The notes: a model not told the origin generated them from the sequence alone. Counted from the first letter of the stretch, positions 53,596 to 63,433 are shown. The stretch: 64,000 nucleotides of DNA from Pyrinomonas sp040289685 (GCF_040289685.1 NZ_PSLQ01000005.1:22436-86435); one strand, 5' to 3'. Numbers and translations are program-made.

Positions 53596-54635
53596 AGTTG
53601 ACCTCCCGTTTGCGTGTAATCGGCGAGCGACGTCTTGTCGCCGAGCACGGCGCCGCGCCCGACTTGAGCGAAGCGCCCGATGTGACAGCCGCGCCCGACG
53701 ATGGCGCCCGAAAGGTGCGCTCCCGTGCTGACGCGCGTGTGCGGCCAGATGACGGAGTTCTCAATGCGCGCCTTCTCTTCGATGTAACAGCCTTGTCCGA
53801 GCACGGAGTTGATGATTTCGACACCGGACTTGAGCACGCAGTCGTCGGCGATGATCGAACGCTCGTCGATCTCAGCGTTGGTCGCTTCGAACTTGCCGCG
53901 TCTCTCGCTGATGCGCATCCTTCCGACGCGGTCGTTCAACAGATCGTCGTGGGCTTGCCAGTAGCGTGCGGGCGTGCCGATGTCGAGCCAGTAGGTGTTT
54001 TGCGGGATGTGCGCGTAGAAGGGTTCGTTGCGGCGCAAAAGATCCGGAAACAGACCGTACTCGAAAGAGTAGTTCTCGCCCGTCGGAATGAGGTCGAGGA
54101 CGCGCGGCTCCAGCACGTAGGTTCCGGCGTTGATCGTGTTGACGCTGACCTCGTCGATGTTCGGTTTCTCGATGAAACGAAGCACGCGCCCTTCTTCATC
54201 CGTCTCCACAACCCCGTATGAACTCGGGTTGTCCACTGGCGTCAAGACGATGGTCGCCAACGCTTGGCGTTCGTTGTGCTGGCGGATGACGGCGGCTAAA
54301 TCGAGATCCGTCAAGATGTCGCCGTTGAGCACAACCGTTTGTTCGCGGATGAGATCTTCAGCGAACTTGAAAGCGCCCGCAGTGCCCATCGGTTGCGGTT
54401 CGACCGTATAACGGAGCTTGACGCCGAAGGCCGAGCCGTCACCGAGCAATTGCTCGATCTTCTGCGGTTGATATGAGAGCGACAGCGTGATATCGGTGAT
54501 CCCGGCTCGACGCAACATCTCAATCTGATAGAGCAGAAACGGTCGATTGCAGATGGGAACGATCGGTTTCGGCGTGTGCACAGTCAAGGGACGCAAACGA
54601 GTCCCTTTGCCGCCTGCGAGAATGAGAGCTTGCAT
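53592..54635 (-). CDS. Sugar-phosphate nucleotidyltransferase with left-handed beta-helix
   Basis: 347 residues. N-terminal LILAGGKGTRLRPLT is the nucleotide-binding loop of mannose-1-phosphate guanylyltransferase/glucose-1-phosphate thymidylyltransferase types; VLNGDIL and FIEKP follow. Hexapeptide repeats from about residue 250 (VGRGCHIGRFAQVGRGA) form a beta-helix as in GlmU-like and GMPPB-like proteins. Pair with the phosphohexomutase makes NDP-sugars for cell surface glycans. Start at 54635 is where homology begins. Confidence 0.9.
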   Translation of the reverse strand: MQALILAGGKGTRLRPLTVHTPKPIVPICNRPFLLYQIEMLRRAGITDITLSLSYQPQKIEQLLGDGSAFGVKLRYTVEPQPMGTAGAFKFAEDLIREQTVVLNGDILTDLDLAAVIRQHNERQALATIVLTPVDNPSSYGVVETDEEGRVLRFIEKPNIDEVSVNTINAGTYVLEPRVLDLIPTGENYSFEYGLFPDLLRRNEPFYAHIPQNTYWLDIGTPARYWQAHDDLLNDRVGRMRISERRGKFEATNAEIDERSIIADDCVLKSGVEIINSVLGQGCYIEEKARIENSVIWPHTRVSTGAHLSGAIVGRGCHIGRFAQVGRGAVLGDKTSLADYTQTGGQL

Positions 54636-54882
54636 AACCTTCAGTGTGATCGAGCTGAAATAGACTTCTAAAGCAAACTTTAAGTCTAGCACTCGGCGGG
54701 CGCTGCTTTCAAATCACGCAGCTTGTCGTGTGATGCCAAGCGCGTTCGGTTACGAAAGAGTGAAAAGACGAATTCGGCGGGCGCGCGAAAGAGCGTTGCG
54801 TATGCCCCTCGCAAAGAGAGGCGCGACGGATGAAAAGATGAATCGGCGCTTCCGACGATCCTTCTTCGCTGCGTCGCGTCGT

Positions 54883-55698
54883 TCAGTACTGGACGAGACT
54901 CCCTTCGCGTTTTGCGCGCGCGATGGCGCGTGAGAAGACCCACAAAGAGAATGGGAGGAGCACGCTGAGAAAAGCACAGAGAGCAAGGAAAGGATCGCGC
55001 ACCTCTGCGAACGATCTGCCTTCGATTAGCACGCGGCGTATGCCTTCAAGTCCATACGTGGGTGGGAGAACGCGCGACACGGCGCGAAAGTCCCCTAGGA
55101 ACTCCGTCGGGAAGAAGACGCCGGAGAAGAGGGCCGAGCCAGCGCCGAGAAAGACGCTGAACGGATCGCCTCGTTTGAAGACCATGGCGAAACTGGCCGA
55201 AAGGATGCCGATGGAAGCGAGCACCATCGTCGTCAGAATCAAAAAGGCAAGGGCGAGCATAAAGCTGCCGCGAAAGCGGACGCCGAAGAGAAACCAGCCG
55301 AAGAAGATGTAAAGCGATGAGAAGAAGGTCGCTTGCACGAAGTCCCATGCCGAACTGGCGATCACCAGCGTCGGGATGTTGATCGGCGTCATCAGCAGGC
55401 TTTCAAGCGTCCCTTGCGCCTGTTCGGCGCGCACAGCATTGGCGAGACTCGAAAAGCCGGTCATAAAATAGTTGAGCACGGCTAAACCGGTGATCCACGC
55501 TGCCAGCGGATCGTGCCAGGCGGCCAGCGGCGTCGCGCTCTGTCCGCCGAAGATCTGCGCGATGAAGAAGAGCGTAGTGACGACCAGCAGAACCGAGAGC
55601 ACGCGCAGAGCGAAATCCACGCGATAGCTGACGGTCAACTGGAAGTCACGTATGACGAAAGCGCGCACGCGGCGGAGCAACAAGATCAAAGCTTTCAT
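54883..55698 (-). CDS. ABC-2 type transporter permease
   Basis: 271 residues with about six membrane helices and the ABC-2 family core (VRAEQAQGTLESLLMTPIN, then SGVFFPTEFLGDFRAVSRVLPPTYGLEGIR). Exports an unknown substrate, together with the ATPase encoded 117 bases upstream. Last gene in a four-gene row on the minus strand. Confidence 0.88.
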   Translation of the reverse strand: MKALILLLRRVRAFVIRDFQLTVSYRVDFALRVLSVLLVVTTLFFIAQIFGGQSATPLAAWHDPLAAWITGLAVLNYFMTGFSSLANAVRAEQAQGTLESLLMTPINIPTLVIASSAWDFVQATFFSSLYIFFGWFLFGVRFRGSFMLALAFLILTTMVLASIGILSASFAMVFKRGDPFSVFLGAGSALFSGVFFPTEFLGDFRAVSRVLPPTYGLEGIRRVLIEGRSFAEVRDPFLALCAFLSVLLPFSLWVFSRAIARAKREGSLVQY

Positions 55699-55814
55699 CC
55701 GTGTTTTCTCCCGATTCGGTTCCTTCGGTTTTTCCCCTCAAGGAGGTGTCGGTCATGTGCGTCCGTCACCGTTGAACGATCAGCGCTTTGCGAACGCTTT
55801 TAAGCGCTCTGCAA

Positions 55815-56882
55815 TCAAACTGGCGAAGCGGCTTCGGTTTCGCGTTCATCATGCGAGGGCATTTGATCGCGTTCGTAGCTTTCCAGCACATCAAGCAATG
55901 TCGCTCGTTCCGTCCGACAATCGAGCACCGTCGCGCCTTTGGATTGAAGGGCGCGCAGCGCTGCATCGAGCAGTTCGTCTTCCGGCGCGCGCAGAAAGCT
56001 CAGTTCGACGAGGCCATTTCGTTCCGCTCCTTCGGCTGCGATGTCGAGCTGAGAGATCAACCGTAGCGCGTCGGTACGGGAGATGCTTCGCAAAACGAGG
56101 TGCACGCGCTCGGTCTGTCGGTGACGTGCGCGCAGTGTTTGCGGCGCATCGAGCGCGACGAGGCGGCCTCGGCTGATGATGGCGACGCGCGCGCAAAGCT
56201 CTTCGATCTCATGCAGGTTGTGCGACGTAAGCAGAATGGTCGTCCGTTCGGTGCGCGCCGCGCGAGAGATGACGGCGCGCATTGAGGCGGCAGCGACCGG
56301 ATCGAGCGAGCGCGTCGGTTCATCGAGCAACAGCACGGGCGGCGAATTAAGCATCGCGCGGGCGACGGCCAGTCTTTGCCGATTGCCGGTGGAGAGTTCG
56401 GCGAAGCGGCGACGAGCTTGAGCGGAGAGTTCGAATTGGTCCAGCAAGTCGCAGACGCGCTGTCGGGCCGTCGCGTCCGATAGACCGTAGAGCCGCGCGA
56501 AGAAGAGCATGTTCTGCTCCACCGTCAAACGCCAGTAGAAACTTCTTTCTTCAGCCGTTGATAACCCGACCAGCGCGCGCACGCGCACTTCATCGCGCAC
56601 GCTGTCGTAACCGTGGACCAGCACGCGCCCAGCGGTCGGTTGAACCAACGTCGCGATGATCTTGACGAGGGTCGTTTTGCCAGCGCCGTTTCTGCCGATC
56701 AGACCGAAGATCTCGCCCTCTGCGACGGCGAACGACACGCCGCGCAGGGCTTCGACCGGCTCGCGCAACGGGCGTCGCAGGAGACGACCAAGGCGCGCGA
56801 GCGGAACCGGATAGGTTTTGTGTAAGTTTTCAGCCACGATGGCGGCTCGTCGCGGCGCATCTTGCGCCGCTTCGCTCGCCAT
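55815..56882 (-). CDS. ABC-2 type transporter ATP-binding protein
   Basis: 355 residues from ATG 56882. Walker A GRNGAGKTT, signature LSTGNRQRLAVARA, Walker B LLLDEPT, and switch His in TSHNLHEIE. C-terminal extension of about 100 residues typical of CcmA/NatA-like exporters. The frame is open far upstream into the permease gene, but homology begins here; a GTG just upstream is possible. Probably the energiser of the ABC-2 permease, not of the dipeptide permeases. Confidence 0.9.
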   Translation of the reverse strand: MASEAAQDAPRRAAIVAENLHKTYPVPLARLGRLLRRPLREPVEALRGVSFAVAEGEIFGLIGRNGAGKTTLVKIIATLVQPTAGRVLVHGYDSVRDEVRVRALVGLSTAEERSFYWRLTVEQNMLFFARLYGLSDATARQRVCDLLDQFELSAQARRRFAELSTGNRQRLAVARAMLNSPPVLLLDEPTRSLDPVAAASMRAVISRAARTERTTILLTSHNLHEIEELCARVAIISRGRLVALDAPQTLRARHRQTERVHLVLRSISRTDALRLISQLDIAAEGAERNGLVELSFLRAPEDELLDAALRALQSKGATVLDCRTERATLLDVLESYERDQMPSHDERETEAASPV

Positions 56883-56917
56883 CTCCGTGATTTGCACTGC
56901 GGCTTCCACGTTCACAT

Positions 56918-57733
56918 CTAGCGCGCGCGTTGGCGCGGGTCGAGCCTTTCGCGCAGTCCATCGCCGACGAAGTTGAAGGCGAGCACGGTCAAAGCGATGG
57001 CTGCGCCAGGGAAGATGAGCGCGTGCGGTGCCATCTGCAGCGTCGCCAAGTCGCGCGCCTCTTCGAGCATCACGCCCCATGATGGTGACGGCGGCGGCAC
57101 GCCGAGGCCGAGAAAGGAGAGCGAGGCTTCCGATAGCACGGCCCCCGCCATTCCCAAAGTGGCTTGCACGATGAGCGGTTGAATGGAATTCGGAAGGACG
57201 TGAAAGAGCAGGATGCGCAGGTCGCTCGCACCAAGCGCGCGCGCGGCCTGTACGAAATCTAATTCACGCACCTTCAATACTTGTGCGCGCATGACGCGCG
57301 CGTACCCGACCCACCCGATGATCGCCAGCGCGAGGATCAGTTTGTTTATTCCAGCGCCGAGAAAAGCGACCATGGCGATGGCCAGCAACAATCCGGGAAA
57401 AGCGAGAAAGACGTTGAAAAGGTAACCGGCGATGAGACGATCTATCCATCCGCCGTAGTAACCGGCAAGCGCGCCGATGACGACTCCGACGAGAGACGAT
57501 ATCGCCACCACCGTAACGCCGACGCGCAGCGAGATGCGCGCTCCATAGATGACGCGCGAGAAGATGTCACGCCCCGTCGCATCGGTGCCGAAGTAGTGCG
57601 TCGCCGATGGCGGCAGATAACGTGCCGAAAGGTCAGTCGCACCGACGTCATGCGTGGCGATCCACGGCGCAAACAGCGCGGCGATCGTCAGCGCGAAGAT
57701 GATGGCGAGTCCGATCTTTGCCAGACGATTCAT
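56918..57733 (-). CDS. DppC/OppC-type peptide ABC transporter permease
   Basis: 271 residues. N-terminal helix then the periplasmic domain with HYFGTDATGRDIFSRVIYGARISLRVG, characteristic of OppC/DppC, and EAA-loop AARALGASDLRILLFHVLPN that contacts the ATPase. Imports peptides or nickel-like ligands; substrate unknown. It starts 7 bases after the DppB-type gene. No DppD/F ATPase or binding protein lies nearby. Confidence 0.92.
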   Translation of the reverse strand: MNRLAKIGLAIIFALTIAALFAPWIATHDVGATDLSARYLPPSATHYFGTDATGRDIFSRVIYGARISLRVGVTVVAISSLVGVVIGALAGYYGGWIDRLIAGYLFNVFLAFPGLLLAIAMVAFLGAGINKLILALAIIGWVGYARVMRAQVLKVRELDFVQAARALGASDLRILLFHVLPNSIQPLIVQATLGMAGAVLSEASLSFLGLGVPPPSPSWGVMLEEARDLATLQMAPHALIFPGAAIALTVLAFNFVGDGLRERLDPRQRAR

Positions 57734-57740
57734 CGTTCGC

Positions 57741-58727
57741 TCACCTGATTCTGATGCGCGGATCGAGCACGCGATAGAGCATGTCGGTGACGGTGTTGGC
57801 GAAGATGTACGTGATGCTGATGACCAGTACGCAACCTTGCACGACGCGGTAATCGCGTTTGTTGATGCCCTCTTCGACCAAGAGCAGACCGAGGCCGGGC
57901 CAGTTGAAGATCTTTTCGGTGATGATGGCGCCAGCAAGCAGTACGCCGAGTTGTAGTCCGAGCACGGTGACGACCGGAATCAGTCCGTTCTTCAGGACGT
58001 GTTTGTAAAGGACGACCCGTTCGCTCAGACCCTTGGCGCGCGCCGTGCGGACGTAATCTTGCGTCATCTCCTCGATGACGGAGGAGCGCACCATGCGCGT
58101 CAGAAAAGCCGCCAGCGCTGCGCCCAGCGTCACTGCCGGAAGGATGATATCGGTCCAGTCGAAGCGGCCCGACGGCGCAAGCCAGCCGAGCTTGACGGCG
58201 AAGATGTAGATGAGCAATGGGCCGATGACGAAGCTCGGCAGACTGATGCCGACGAGCGCGACGACCGAGAGCAGATTGTCGATCCACGTCCCGCGACGGC
58301 TTCCCGCCGCGACGCCTAGCGGGATAGAGATGGCAACGGCGACCAAAAGCGCCGCAATGGCGAGTTCGACGGTTGCCGGATAGCGTTGCAGGATGAGTTC
58401 GCTCACCGGACGATCGGTGCGAAACGACAGCCCCATGTCGCCGCGCAACAGCCCGCTCCAATATTCCACGTAACGGTTCTGCGCCCCGTGCCAGACAAAG
58501 CGCAGTTGCCCATCTTGAGCGCGGGCGAGCGAGAAGAAAAAGGCTGGGCGGTCCAGTCCGTGCTTTTGTCTGAACTGCGCGATCTGTTCGGGGCGCGCTT
58601 GATCGCCCAGGATGGCGTAGGCTGGATCGCCCGGCACGAGTTCGATCAACAGCGTCACCACCGACACCACCGTCCAGACGACGAACAAAAGGAGCGCTGT
58701 GCGACGCAACAAGCTCACCGTTCTCAT
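57741..58727 (-). CDS. DppB/OppB-type peptide ABC transporter permease
   Basis: 328 residues, OppB/DppB family: membrane helix at the N-terminus, ELVPGDPAYAILGDQA, a GLDRPAFFFSLARA extension of unusual length before the second helix, and the EAA-loop DYVRTARAKGLSERVVLYKHVLKN. Forms the channel with the DppC-type subunit. First gene of the row; no binding protein precedes it. The ATG at 58727 is preferred over the longer frame. Confidence 0.92.
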   Translation of the reverse strand: MRTVSLLRRTALLLFVVWTVVSVVTLLIELVPGDPAYAILGDQARPEQIAQFRQKHGLDRPAFFFSLARAQDGQLRFVWHGAQNRYVEYWSGLLRGDMGLSFRTDRPVSELILQRYPATVELAIAALLVAVAISIPLGVAAGSRRGTWIDNLLSVVALVGISLPSFVIGPLLIYIFAVKLGWLAPSGRFDWTDIILPAVTLGAALAAFLTRMVRSSVIEEMTQDYVRTARAKGLSERVVLYKHVLKNGLIPVVTVLGLQLGVLLAGAIITEKIFNWPGLGLLLVEEGINKRDYRVVQGCVLVISITYIFANTVTDMLYRVLDPRIRIR

Positions 58728-58806
58728 TAAGCGTCTCGATCGCGTGAAAGATTTACGCGCGCCCGATGATAGCACCAGCGGCCAACGGTCGGCGAGTCAT
58801 GGCGGG

Positions 58807-58919
58807 GGCGCGAACTCGAGTCCGATGTGTAGTCAGCGCGTGGTGAACGCAGGTTTGGGCGAAGCGCAATGCGGCGCGAACTCGACGTCCGATGTGAAAC
58901 TGGCGCGCAAGGCGGGTTT
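58807..58919. repeat. Imperfect direct repeat, 66-bp period
   Basis: Copies of about 47-50 bases at 58807 and 58873, both beginning GGCGCGAACTCGA, with TCCGATGTG and a GGGTTT/AGGTTT end. They lie between dppB and the next gene. Confidence 0.6.
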
Positions 58920-58950
58920 TCGAGCGTTTGCCGGAACGCTCAGCCTCTCA

Positions 58951-59841
58951 TCATTGCTGCTCGCTTAAGGTGAGCAGCGGCAGCGGTAGGCGCTGATAAC
59001 TCGGTAATTCGCTGCGCGTGGCGAGCCATTCCATGGCGAGGTCCGCCTGCGTAGCGAGATTGCAGAGCGCGATGCCGGGCAGCCAGACGTAGAGTTTCGG
59101 ATGGTGATTGGGAGAAGATTGGACGAAAGCGAGCAGGCTCTCGAGCGCGCGATCCATCGTGCGCGCTAGCTCTTCTCCCCACTCATGTCGGTCAAACGGC
59201 GTCGGCGGCGCACCTTGGTCGGCAAGAGCGCGTGCCATGAGGCGGACCGCTTCACACACGGCCAAGTGTTCGCTTCTATGCCAAGCGGCTTCGAGCGGAC
59301 TCGGATACTGACCTTCCCACCAATCGCTTTGATCGGTCGCCAAAGCCGCTTCCGCAGAAGACAGGGCCAAGCGAGCTTCGTACGCCCGGCGGGCGACGAC
59401 GGACGAGATCGTCAACGCATATGCTTCAGCGAGATGAAAATGGGTGCGCGAATGGCGAAAGGCTTGTGCGTTGCGCAGCGCTCCATCACGTAGATTAGGC
59501 GCAAGGCGCAACGCCTGCGCGAGCGCGTCGCGCTCACCGCTGGCGGCAAGCGCCAGATGAAGACAGAGGATGTATTGATCTGGACTCGGATCGAAAGTCG
59601 CGCCTCTTTTGCTGAAGCCCAAAGCCAATGCGCGCGCCCCTTCGGCCCAAAGTTGGCGCACAGTTTGACGGTCGCCATATAACACCCATTCGAAGCTTGC
59701 GGCGCGCCAGCAAGCGTTGGCCAGGGGTTGAAGCGCCTCGCCGCGGAGCGCTTGTTGACGATAAACAGCGATCATGCGTCGTTCGTGCTGTAACGAGCGC
59801 TGGTCGTAGTTGCCCGACGTATATGGAAAAGTTTCCGGCAT
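58951..59841 (-). CDS. Unknown 296-residue protein, all-helical
   Basis: Not recognised. 296 residues, Ala/Leu-rich helices with Trp and Tyr at repeated helix ends (WRAASFEWVLYGDRQTVRQL, WWEGQYPSPLEAAWHRSEHL), recalling a helical solenoid of TPR or SEL1 type without a clear consensus. Cytoplasmic, no signal. Follows the 716-residue gene by 125 bases and so probably belongs to the same cassette. A TTG start overlapping that gene's stop (59970) is conceivable, but the ATG at 59841 with an AGG motif fits better. Confidence 0.65.
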   Translation of the reverse strand: MPETFPYTSGNYDQRSLQHERRMIAVYRQQALRGEALQPLANACWRAASFEWVLYGDRQTVRQLWAEGARALALGFSKRGATFDPSPDQYILCLHLALAASGERDALAQALRLAPNLRDGALRNAQAFRHSRTHFHLAEAYALTISSVVARRAYEARLALSSAEAALATDQSDWWEGQYPSPLEAAWHRSEHLAVCEAVRLMARALADQGAPPTPFDRHEWGEELARTMDRALESLLAFVQSSPNHHPKLYVWLPGIALCNLATQADLAMEWLATRSELPSYQRLPLPLLTLSEQQ

Positions 59842-59966
59842 CACAACCTGAATGAAAACGGTCGCGGCGGCGCTGTTAGCCCGAAAAAATTTTGGTCGAG
59901 GTGCGGTGGTGCGCCTCAAACTCGTGGGATTTTCGTTCAACTGCGCGTCAAATCGAATCGCGCTGC

Positions 59967-62117
59967 TCAAGCCGCTATGCGCGCTTGTGCTCCGGGGAAG
60001 AAAGCGCCGACATGGTACGACTCTTCCGCAGGCGAACCGTTGATTAAAATCAAGTGGAATCTGCCATCGGCCAGCGCTTCTTCAAGCATTTCGCCGAGCG
60101 CATTGTGTTGCACGTTGGCCGAGTCCTTCAATCGTTCGATGATCGCGCGCAGCCACCCTTCGCTCAGTTCTTCGTGTCCGAAGACCCATTCAGGTCTCGC
60201 GCCTTCAATGTTGGTGTGAATTGCGGCGAAGTGTGGAGCGGCCAGCGTGCGTCCGTCGAAGCCGATCATCGAGTAAAGCGCGTCGAGTCCGTAGAGCAAA
60301 AGCGGCGCCGGACGCGACGTCATCGGTTCCGCCGGCCCTTCGAGCGTTCCCTGAGCGGTGACGAAAAGCAACAGTTGGTTTAATTTAAGCGGCGTGCCTG
60401 TGTCGCGCAGCGCCAAGAAGCGGCCTTGCGGATCAACGAGCATGCCATCCGCAGCAACGATGAAGTGAAAAGTGCCGTTGCGCCCGGCGCGACCGGGCAG
60501 AGCTTGCGAGAGAAGGGAAAGCAGGGATTCAAGTTCGGCTCTAGCTTCAGGCGCAAGACCGGCGAACTCCAACGCCAGCGACGGCGCGAGACTGCGACTC
60601 GCTTCTCCATCGCCTTCAATCAAGAGTGGGCGCATCCCTGTCGTTTGATTCGCCTCTTGTGAGATCTGTCCTTCGAATCTTTCGAGCGCACGCGCCAGCC
60701 GCTCAATACCATCAAGCGCACGCGCCAGCTCCATCAACTCGGTAACGACGCGCGCACGCTCGTTTAAGATGAAAGGCCCACGAGCCTCTTGCGCAGGCAA
60801 AAACAGGCCAGCACGTAGATCGCGCAACGCCTCCGCTACGGTCGGACGCAGCCTTTCCAGCAAAAGTCCGCTCATCTCCCCAGCGTAAGGGAGTTGTTGC
60901 GTTGCCCGACGCGCAAGCTCTGAATTGGAAGCGTAAAGCGCGCGGGCGATGTTCGCTTCTGCTTGACGGACCGCTTCGCTGCTCGCTCTTCCGGCGCGTT
61001 GCAGGTATTTGTCCAATTGTACGGCTTGCAAGAAGCGATCAACCGCTTCGGCCAACGCTTGTCTTCCGCCATCGTTTCTTCCCGAAAGCCGGGCAACAGC
61101 TTGCGTGAACTCATCTAGAGCCGCGCGAAGCGTCGGCGATGTGAGGCGTTCGTGCTGGTCCGATGCAAACGTCTCTTTCAGCAGGGATGAAAACAGTTGT
61201 TCCGCTCCACGTGCCGCTCGTTTTGTTCCTTTCGCGCTGCCCAGAATCGCCAAGAACTGCTCAATGGGATCAGCCATTTCTTGCGTCGGGGCAGCGCCGC
61301 TGTCTGTCTGTTTTCTAACGCGCAATTGGGTGGAGTTGAGCGACGCATCTGAGTTCGCGCTGAGGTTGATGCTGGTTTCGCGGTGATGTTTTCCATGCGC
61401 GCGCGCCGTTTCCCGTGGGGCTTCTTCAAATGGGGGTTGATCGGTTCGTCCTGAACCCTTGGAAGCTCTGCTCAATCGTTCGCCGGACGAGCGTTCATCG
61501 GGCGCCGCCGTTGTCTTCCCGCTTCTTTCTGGCTGGCTTCGCCGCTTTTCTTCTGTAGCGGTCGTTTGTGGGCGACTGGAAGTTCCTTTTGACGCTTCGA
61601 CTGCGGTTTGTCCCTGTGAGGTTAGGCGCGTTTCTTGCCGATCAGCATTGGAATTGGATGCCGCGGTGTTCGACGCGCCGCCGACGTTTGCACGGACCGA
61701 AACCGATCGCTCTCCGATTGGCACTTCGACGCTCGTGCCAAGGCGCGCACCGGTGTGGCTCGATTCAGCCGAGGACGGACTTTTCGATTGTCTTTGTGAC
61801 GGATGCGAAAGAGTCTGGTGCTTCTTGTAATCGCCCAGCACCTTGAGTTCGGCGACGCGCGCATTCGGCTCGGGAATGTGCCGCGGGTCCATTGCTGCGC
61901 CGCGTTTGATTTGATCTGGGGGCGAATGTTTCGCGCCGCGCTCTGCTTGCGGTGGGCCGATGTGGCGATTGTCCGGTCGGTTAGAGTGGGCAGTGGAGTT
62001 CGGATCGTGACCGGGTTTTGATGGTGTGTTTGCGCCGCTGTTGGCGGATGCATGAGGATCACGCGCCTCATCAGGCCCGATGTGCCGGTCTCCCGAAGTA
62101 ATCTTGACATCGCTCAT
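59967..62117 (-). CDS. Unknown 716-residue protein with disordered N-terminus
   Basis: Not recognised. Residues 1-275 are low-complexity, rich in Ser, Arg, Pro, Gln and Asn and surely disordered; within them RHIGP occurs at 11-15 and 51-55 and RHIPEP at 79-84. Residues about 280-500 are helical, and about 560-716 form an alpha/beta domain (FHFIVAADGMLVDPQGRFLA, PEWVFGHEELSEGWLRAIIE, FHLILINGSPAEES). No signal peptide. GGGGAGAAG ribosome binding site. It lies 182 bases downstream of a lytic transglycosylase gene. Composition suggests a structural or cargo protein of a supramolecular assembly; that is inference only. Confidence 0.65.
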   Translation of the reverse strand: MSDVKITSGDRHIGPDEARDPHASANSGANTPSKPGHDPNSTAHSNRPDNRHIGPPQAERGAKHSPPDQIKRGAAMDPRHIPEPNARVAELKVLGDYKKHQTLSHPSQRQSKSPSSAESSHTGARLGTSVEVPIGERSVSVRANVGGASNTAASNSNADRQETRLTSQGQTAVEASKGTSSRPQTTATEEKRRSQPERSGKTTAAPDERSSGERLSRASKGSGRTDQPPFEEAPRETARAHGKHHRETSINLSANSDASLNSTQLRVRKQTDSGAAPTQEMADPIEQFLAILGSAKGTKRAARGAEQLFSSLLKETFASDQHERLTSPTLRAALDEFTQAVARLSGRNDGGRQALAEAVDRFLQAVQLDKYLQRAGRASSEAVRQAEANIARALYASNSELARRATQQLPYAGEMSGLLLERLRPTVAEALRDLRAGLFLPAQEARGPFILNERARVVTELMELARALDGIERLARALERFEGQISQEANQTTGMRPLLIEGDGEASRSLAPSLALEFAGLAPEARAELESLLSLLSQALPGRAGRNGTFHFIVAADGMLVDPQGRFLALRDTGTPLKLNQLLLFVTAQGTLEGPAEPMTSRPAPLLLYGLDALYSMIGFDGRTLAAPHFAAIHTNIEGARPEWVFGHEELSEGWLRAIIERLKDSANVQHNALGEMLEEALADGRFHLILINGSPAEESYHVGAFFPGAQARIAA

Positions 62118-62299
62118 CTGCGCTTCTCCCCGTTTGTTCGCGTCATCGCTTCCTTATCAGTTTCAGCCCTCTTCCCGGTGTTGACGGTGAAAGTGGCCGC
62201 TGCCGACCCGATCGCTCTCGAATTTTCAACTCGCTACCCGGTCCCATGGCAAACGGTCTTTGCGCGGTCGTTTTTATCGCGCACATGCGCTTTTCGCCT

Positions 62300-63433
62300 C
62301 TATCCCTTGGCACCAATGGCCCGTGCGATGATGGCCGTCGGATAGCTGCTGATCTCGCGGTACTTCATTTCAATGAGTTGAGGGAAATAGCGCGCCACGG
62401 CCAGTCCGAGCGGAGAACTGAGTCCTCCGGCGACGACGTTCTCCCACTTCGAAGCGTATTGACGCGCAAATCGCACGGCATCGGCGCCGACCAACCCTTT
62501 TTCGCGGGCCAGACATAAACCGCGTCTGTATGCATGGCCCATAGCGAGCGCGACCGTCCCTTCACCGCCGTTGTAGGCCGCCAAAACGAACTTCCAAAAC
62601 TCCGTGCCGTTCGGCTGTCCGTAACGTGAGAAGGCGATCTGGCCGAGCCTTTGCGCTTTGAGGTTGAGCAATTTGGCTGCCGCCGGGATCGCCTTGTATG
62701 GATCCAAACGCTCGTCCATCGGGCTTCCGGCCAGACCCACACGCAAGCCGACTTCGCGTGCGGCCTCGCGTCCGAACTGCGCGATGCCAGCGTAACCCCA
62801 CTGGTTGATGACTTTCGGATTGAAATTCGATTCTTGGGCCAGAAGGCTCTTCAAGATCGCCGGCGATAGTCCGGGACACCATTCGACAGCGTGAACGATG
62901 ACATCGTCGAAGCGATCTACATGCCCGCCCGGAAGAGGTCCGGTGCTATCACCAAAAGCGCGTTCAAAAGCCGTTGCGAACTCCCGCGATGAACTTATCT
63001 CGTTTTTGCTTAGGTCCAATCCGAGAATATCGCTCACTTCGTTGAGCGTCGGGTGAACGAGCAGCGCGCTGATTTGGTTCCATTCATCGAGCAACGCGCG
63101 GTTCTCTTCCGTTAGCGAGATGCCGCGCATCTCTGGGTGGCGCGCGTAGAAGATCAAATCGGTCAACTGCCATGGGTCGGTGATGCCGCTTTGAATCGCT
63201 TGCACCAAGGTTTTCAATTCTTCGATGGTTCGCTGACGAAGCCTCTCTTCATCGCTCTCGGTACGTTCGCCCGTTCCATGCAGCGCGCGTGATCGCTCCG
63301 ATTGCGTTGTGAAACGGCTTCGCGGGATCGTGTTGTCAAATTTGCTCTCCGCCCTCGTGCGCTGCCGCCACATCTCGGCGCGCGTTGAACCGATTTGAGT
63401 CGGGAATTGATTGTTGATCCTTTCGGTTCCCAT
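62300..63433 (-). CDS. Lytic transglycosylase-like protein without signal peptide
   Basis: 377 residues. The SLT domain (about 170-345) has the catalytic Glu 201 in LLAQESNFNPK, then GYAGIAQFGREAAREVGL, and NGGEGTVALAM in the expected places; WGYAGIAQF and VLAAYNGGEG are family text. The first 160 residues are helical and unassigned, with no Sec, Tat or lipoprotein signal, so export by the usual route is not indicated. It might be delivered by a cell-lysis or injection apparatus, or work from the inside. AAGGAGG six bases before the ATG gives a strong start. Confidence 0.85.
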   Translation of the reverse strand: MGTERINNQFPTQIGSTRAEMWRQRTRAESKFDNTIPRSRFTTQSERSRALHGTGERTESDEERLRQRTIEELKTLVQAIQSGITDPWQLTDLIFYARHPEMRGISLTEENRALLDEWNQISALLVHPTLNEVSDILGLDLSKNEISSSREFATAFERAFGDSTGPLPGGHVDRFDDVIVHAVEWCPGLSPAILKSLLAQESNFNPKVINQWGYAGIAQFGREAAREVGLRVGLAGSPMDERLDPYKAIPAAAKLLNLKAQRLGQIAFSRYGQPNGTEFWKFVLAAYNGGEGTVALAMGHAYRRGLCLAREKGLVGADAVRFARQYASKWENVVAGGLSSPLGLAVARYFPQLIEMKYREISSYPTAIIARAIGAKG

